Shown: one piece after another, positions 55,798-57,278 of the stretch
Numbering within the stretch: the stretch's first letter is position 1
How the letters are laid out: each line of letters begins with the position of its first letter
Origin: Hymenobacter aranciens
GTDB lineage: Bacteria; Bacteroidota; Bacteroidia; Cytophagales; Hymenobacteraceae
DNA length: 57,278 nt
Direction of reading: 5' to 3'
Assembly (NCBI RefSeq): GCF_030580865.1
Contig: NZ_JAUQSY010000024.1
Coordinates: forward strand, 1-57,278
The notes under the pieces: generated by a model
The model's input: only the letters and a program-made list of their open reading frames with translations
Database searches by the model: none
What the model was told of the DNA's origin: nothing
Position numbers and translations under genes: made by a program

Positions 55798-56823
55798 ATG
55801 GAATACCGCCAACTCGGAGCCTCTGGCCTCCAAATCCCCGTCCTCAGCTTCGGCACCGCCACCTTCGGGGGCGGCAACGAATTCTTCAAAGCCTGGGGCA
55901 GCACCGACGTCACCGAAGCCCGCCGCCTCCTCGACATCTGCCTCGAAGCCGGCGTCAACCTCTTCGACACCGCCAACGTGTACTCGCAGGGCGCCGCCGA
56001 AGAAATCCTCGGCCAGGCCCTCGAAGGCCGCCGCCAGCACGCCCTCATCTCCACCAAGGCCACCTTCCCCATGGGCGACGGCCCCAACGACTTCGGCTCC
56101 TCGCGCCAGCACTTACTGCAAGCCTGCGACGACAGCCTGCGCCGCCTCGGCACCGACCACATCGACATCTACTACCTCCACGGCTTCGATGCCCGCACCC
56201 CCGTGCAGGAGACATTGCGTGCCCTGGATGACCTCGTTACCAGTGGCAAAGTGCGCTACATTGCCTGCTCCAACTTCTCCGGCTGGCACCTCATGAAGTC
56301 CCTCAGCGTGGCCGAGCGCCACGGTTGGGCCCGCTACATCGGCCACCAGGTGTACTACTCCCTCATCAACCGCGAATACGAGTGGGAGCTCATGCCCCTG
56401 GCCCAGGACCAGGGCGTCGGCGCCCTCGTGTGGAGCCCGCTGGCGGGGGGCCGGCTTGGCGGCCGCTACCGCCGCAGCCAGCCCGCCCCCGCCGACAGCC
56501 GCCTCCAGCAGGGTGGCGGCCAGGGCCCCGACGTGACGGACGAGTTCCTCTACAACATCGTGGATGTGCTCGACGAGCTGGCCGAAGAAACCGGTAAAAC
56601 CGTGCCCCAGGTGGCCCTCAACTGGCTGCTCCAGCGCCCCACCGTCGCCAACCTCGTGCTCGGCGCCCGCAATGAGGAGCAGCTCCGCCAGAACCTCGGC
56701 GCCGTGGGCTGGAACCTCACCCCCGCGCAAGTGGCCCGCCTCGACGCCGCCAGCGATACTCCGCCGGTGTACCCTTACTGGCACCAGCGCCGGTTTCCGA
56801 TGCTGAAGGCTTCGGTGCTATAA
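55798..56823 (+). CDS. Aldo/keto reductase
   Basis: 341 residues. NADPH-dependent oxidoreductase of the AKR superfamily: MEYRQLGASGLQIPVLSFG, LFDTANVYSQGAAEEILG (the tetrad D and Y), ISTKATFPMGDGPNDFGSSR (K), DIYYLHGFD (H), IACSNFSGWHLMK, VYYSLINREYEWELMPLAQDQGVGALVWSPLAGG and RNEEQLRQNLGAVGW at the cofactor site. Substrate unknown. Transcribed alone between the terminator and the next gene. Confidence 0.92.
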   Translation: MEYRQLGASGLQIPVLSFGTATFGGGNEFFKAWGSTDVTEARRLLDICLEAGVNLFDTANVYSQGAAEEILGQALEGRRQHALISTKATFPMGDGPNDFGSSRQHLLQACDDSLRRLGTDHIDIYYLHGFDARTPVQETLRALDDLVTSGKVRYIACSNFSGWHLMKSLSVAERHGWARYIGHQVYYSLINREYEWELMPLAQDQGVGALVWSPLAGGRLGGRYRRSQPAPADSRLQQGGGQGPDVTDEFLYNIVDVLDELAEETGKTVPQVALNWLLQRPTVANLVLGARNEEQLRQNLGAVGWNLTPAQVARLDAASDTPPVYPYWHQRRFPMLKASVL

Positions 56824-56985
56824 GGCTTAATCCCCCTCTTGCAGAGTTGCCCGCCGCAAGCCACCCTGTCGCAACCCCTCTCTTCCCGGGCCGGAGGAGA
56901 GGTGTTGCGTTGCCCCCAAGCCCGGCCCAAACAAGCGCCCCGCCGCTGCGTTAAGCAAGCGCCGGCCTTTCCCCCGGCTGCTCCC

Positions 56986-57278
56986 ATGCCTTCCTCCCCC
57001 CAATCCTTCGACCAAGCCCCCTTCCACAATTCCTTCGTGGACGAGCTGCCCGGCGAAATAGCCCCCAACCGGCAGTCGCGCCAGGTGCCCGGCGTGCTCT
57101 ACTCGCAGGTAGCCCCCACCCCCGTGGCCGCCCCGCAGCTGCTGGCCTGGTCCGACGACCTCGCCGCCCGGCTGGGTCTGGCCCGCCCCCCGGCGCGCGG
57201 CCCGGCCGTCGATGCCCTGGCCGGCAACCTCGTCACCGGCAGCATGAAGCCCTTCGCCGCCCGCTACGGCGGGCACCA
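56986..57278 (+). CDS. SelO/YdiU-like protein, N-terminal part (cut by the window end)
   Basis: Only 97 codons are seen. The N-terminus FHNSFVDELPGEIAPNRQSR, then QVPGVLYSQVAPTPVAAPQLLAW and MKPFAARYGGH, is typical of the SelO/YdiU (UPF0061) family, a pseudokinase that transfers AMP to proteins and helps in redox stress response. ATG 56986 is the first start in this frame before the conserved region. The active site lies beyond the window. The 162-base gap upstream holds only a GC-rich stretch with no gene. Confidence 0.85.
   Translation, partial: MPSSPQSFDQAPFHNSFVDELPGEIAPNRQSRQVPGVLYSQVAPTPVAAPQLLAWSDDLAARLGLARPPARGPAVDALAGNLVTGSMKPFAARYGGH

Overview
The window looks like a chromosome segment of a GC-rich Bacteroidota, most probably Hymenobacter or a close relative. 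The reasons are high GC, type IX secretion (T9SS) sorting tails on several exported proteins (positions 1-360, 32632-34623, 42757-45327, 53662-55683), a TonB receptor with a carboxypeptidase-like N-terminus, Bat and YwqK proteins, and promoters of the TAnnTTTG type instead of -35/-10 boxes. The genus is inferred from style, not from a search.

Region 1 (1-14.2 kb) is the right-hand part of an integrated phage-like element. A collinear block of tail genes (458-9117) ends with a 1147-residue tape-measure protein and a terminator. A cargo zone follows: an AT-richer TIR-domain protein, a small serine recombinase, an ECF sigma factor and four small unknown ORFs. The outward end carries a tyrosine integrase beside the 3' end of tRNA-Arg(TCT), the likely attachment site. 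No head, terminase, replication or lysis genes are visible; if they exist they lie to the left of position 1. A cluster of three tRNA genes (Ser-GCT, Pro-TGG, Arg-TCT, minus strand) closes this region.

Region 2 (14.7-42.6 kb) is host backbone: BatB/BatC, thiolase, a YwqK-repeat protein, a PI-PLC-like protein with an N-terminal repeat domain, a DUF2459 protein, a TonB-family outer-membrane receptor, hisS, three tandem paralogous membrane-anchored proteins, hutH, a gliding-motility-type secreted protein, YbaB, a family 2 glycosyltransferase, an aldehyde dehydrogenase, a thioredoxin-like/YdcF pair, a DUF885 lipoprotein and aspA.

Region 3 (42.7-57.3 kb) holds a secreted GH13 amylase, an esterase, an AraC regulator, an NTF2-like protein, a flavin reductase, a photolyase, a two-gene PIN + AAA (DUF3696-like) unit, an unknown 244-residue protein, an FG-GAP/T9SS protein, an aldo/keto reductase and the start of a SelO-like protein.

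The intergenic DNA is unusually structured. There are at least four unrelated large inverted repeats, a modular hairpin family with a covarying stem (46.3-50.4 kb), a 10 x 21-bp array directly before hisS, a 5 x 43-bp palindrome array between the AAA ATPase and the unknown 244-residue protein, and AT-rich short-word palindromes, one of which supplies the start codon of a glycosyltransferase. The best candidates for an undescribed system are the PIN/AAA unit with its adjacent array and the phage-borne TIR protein.
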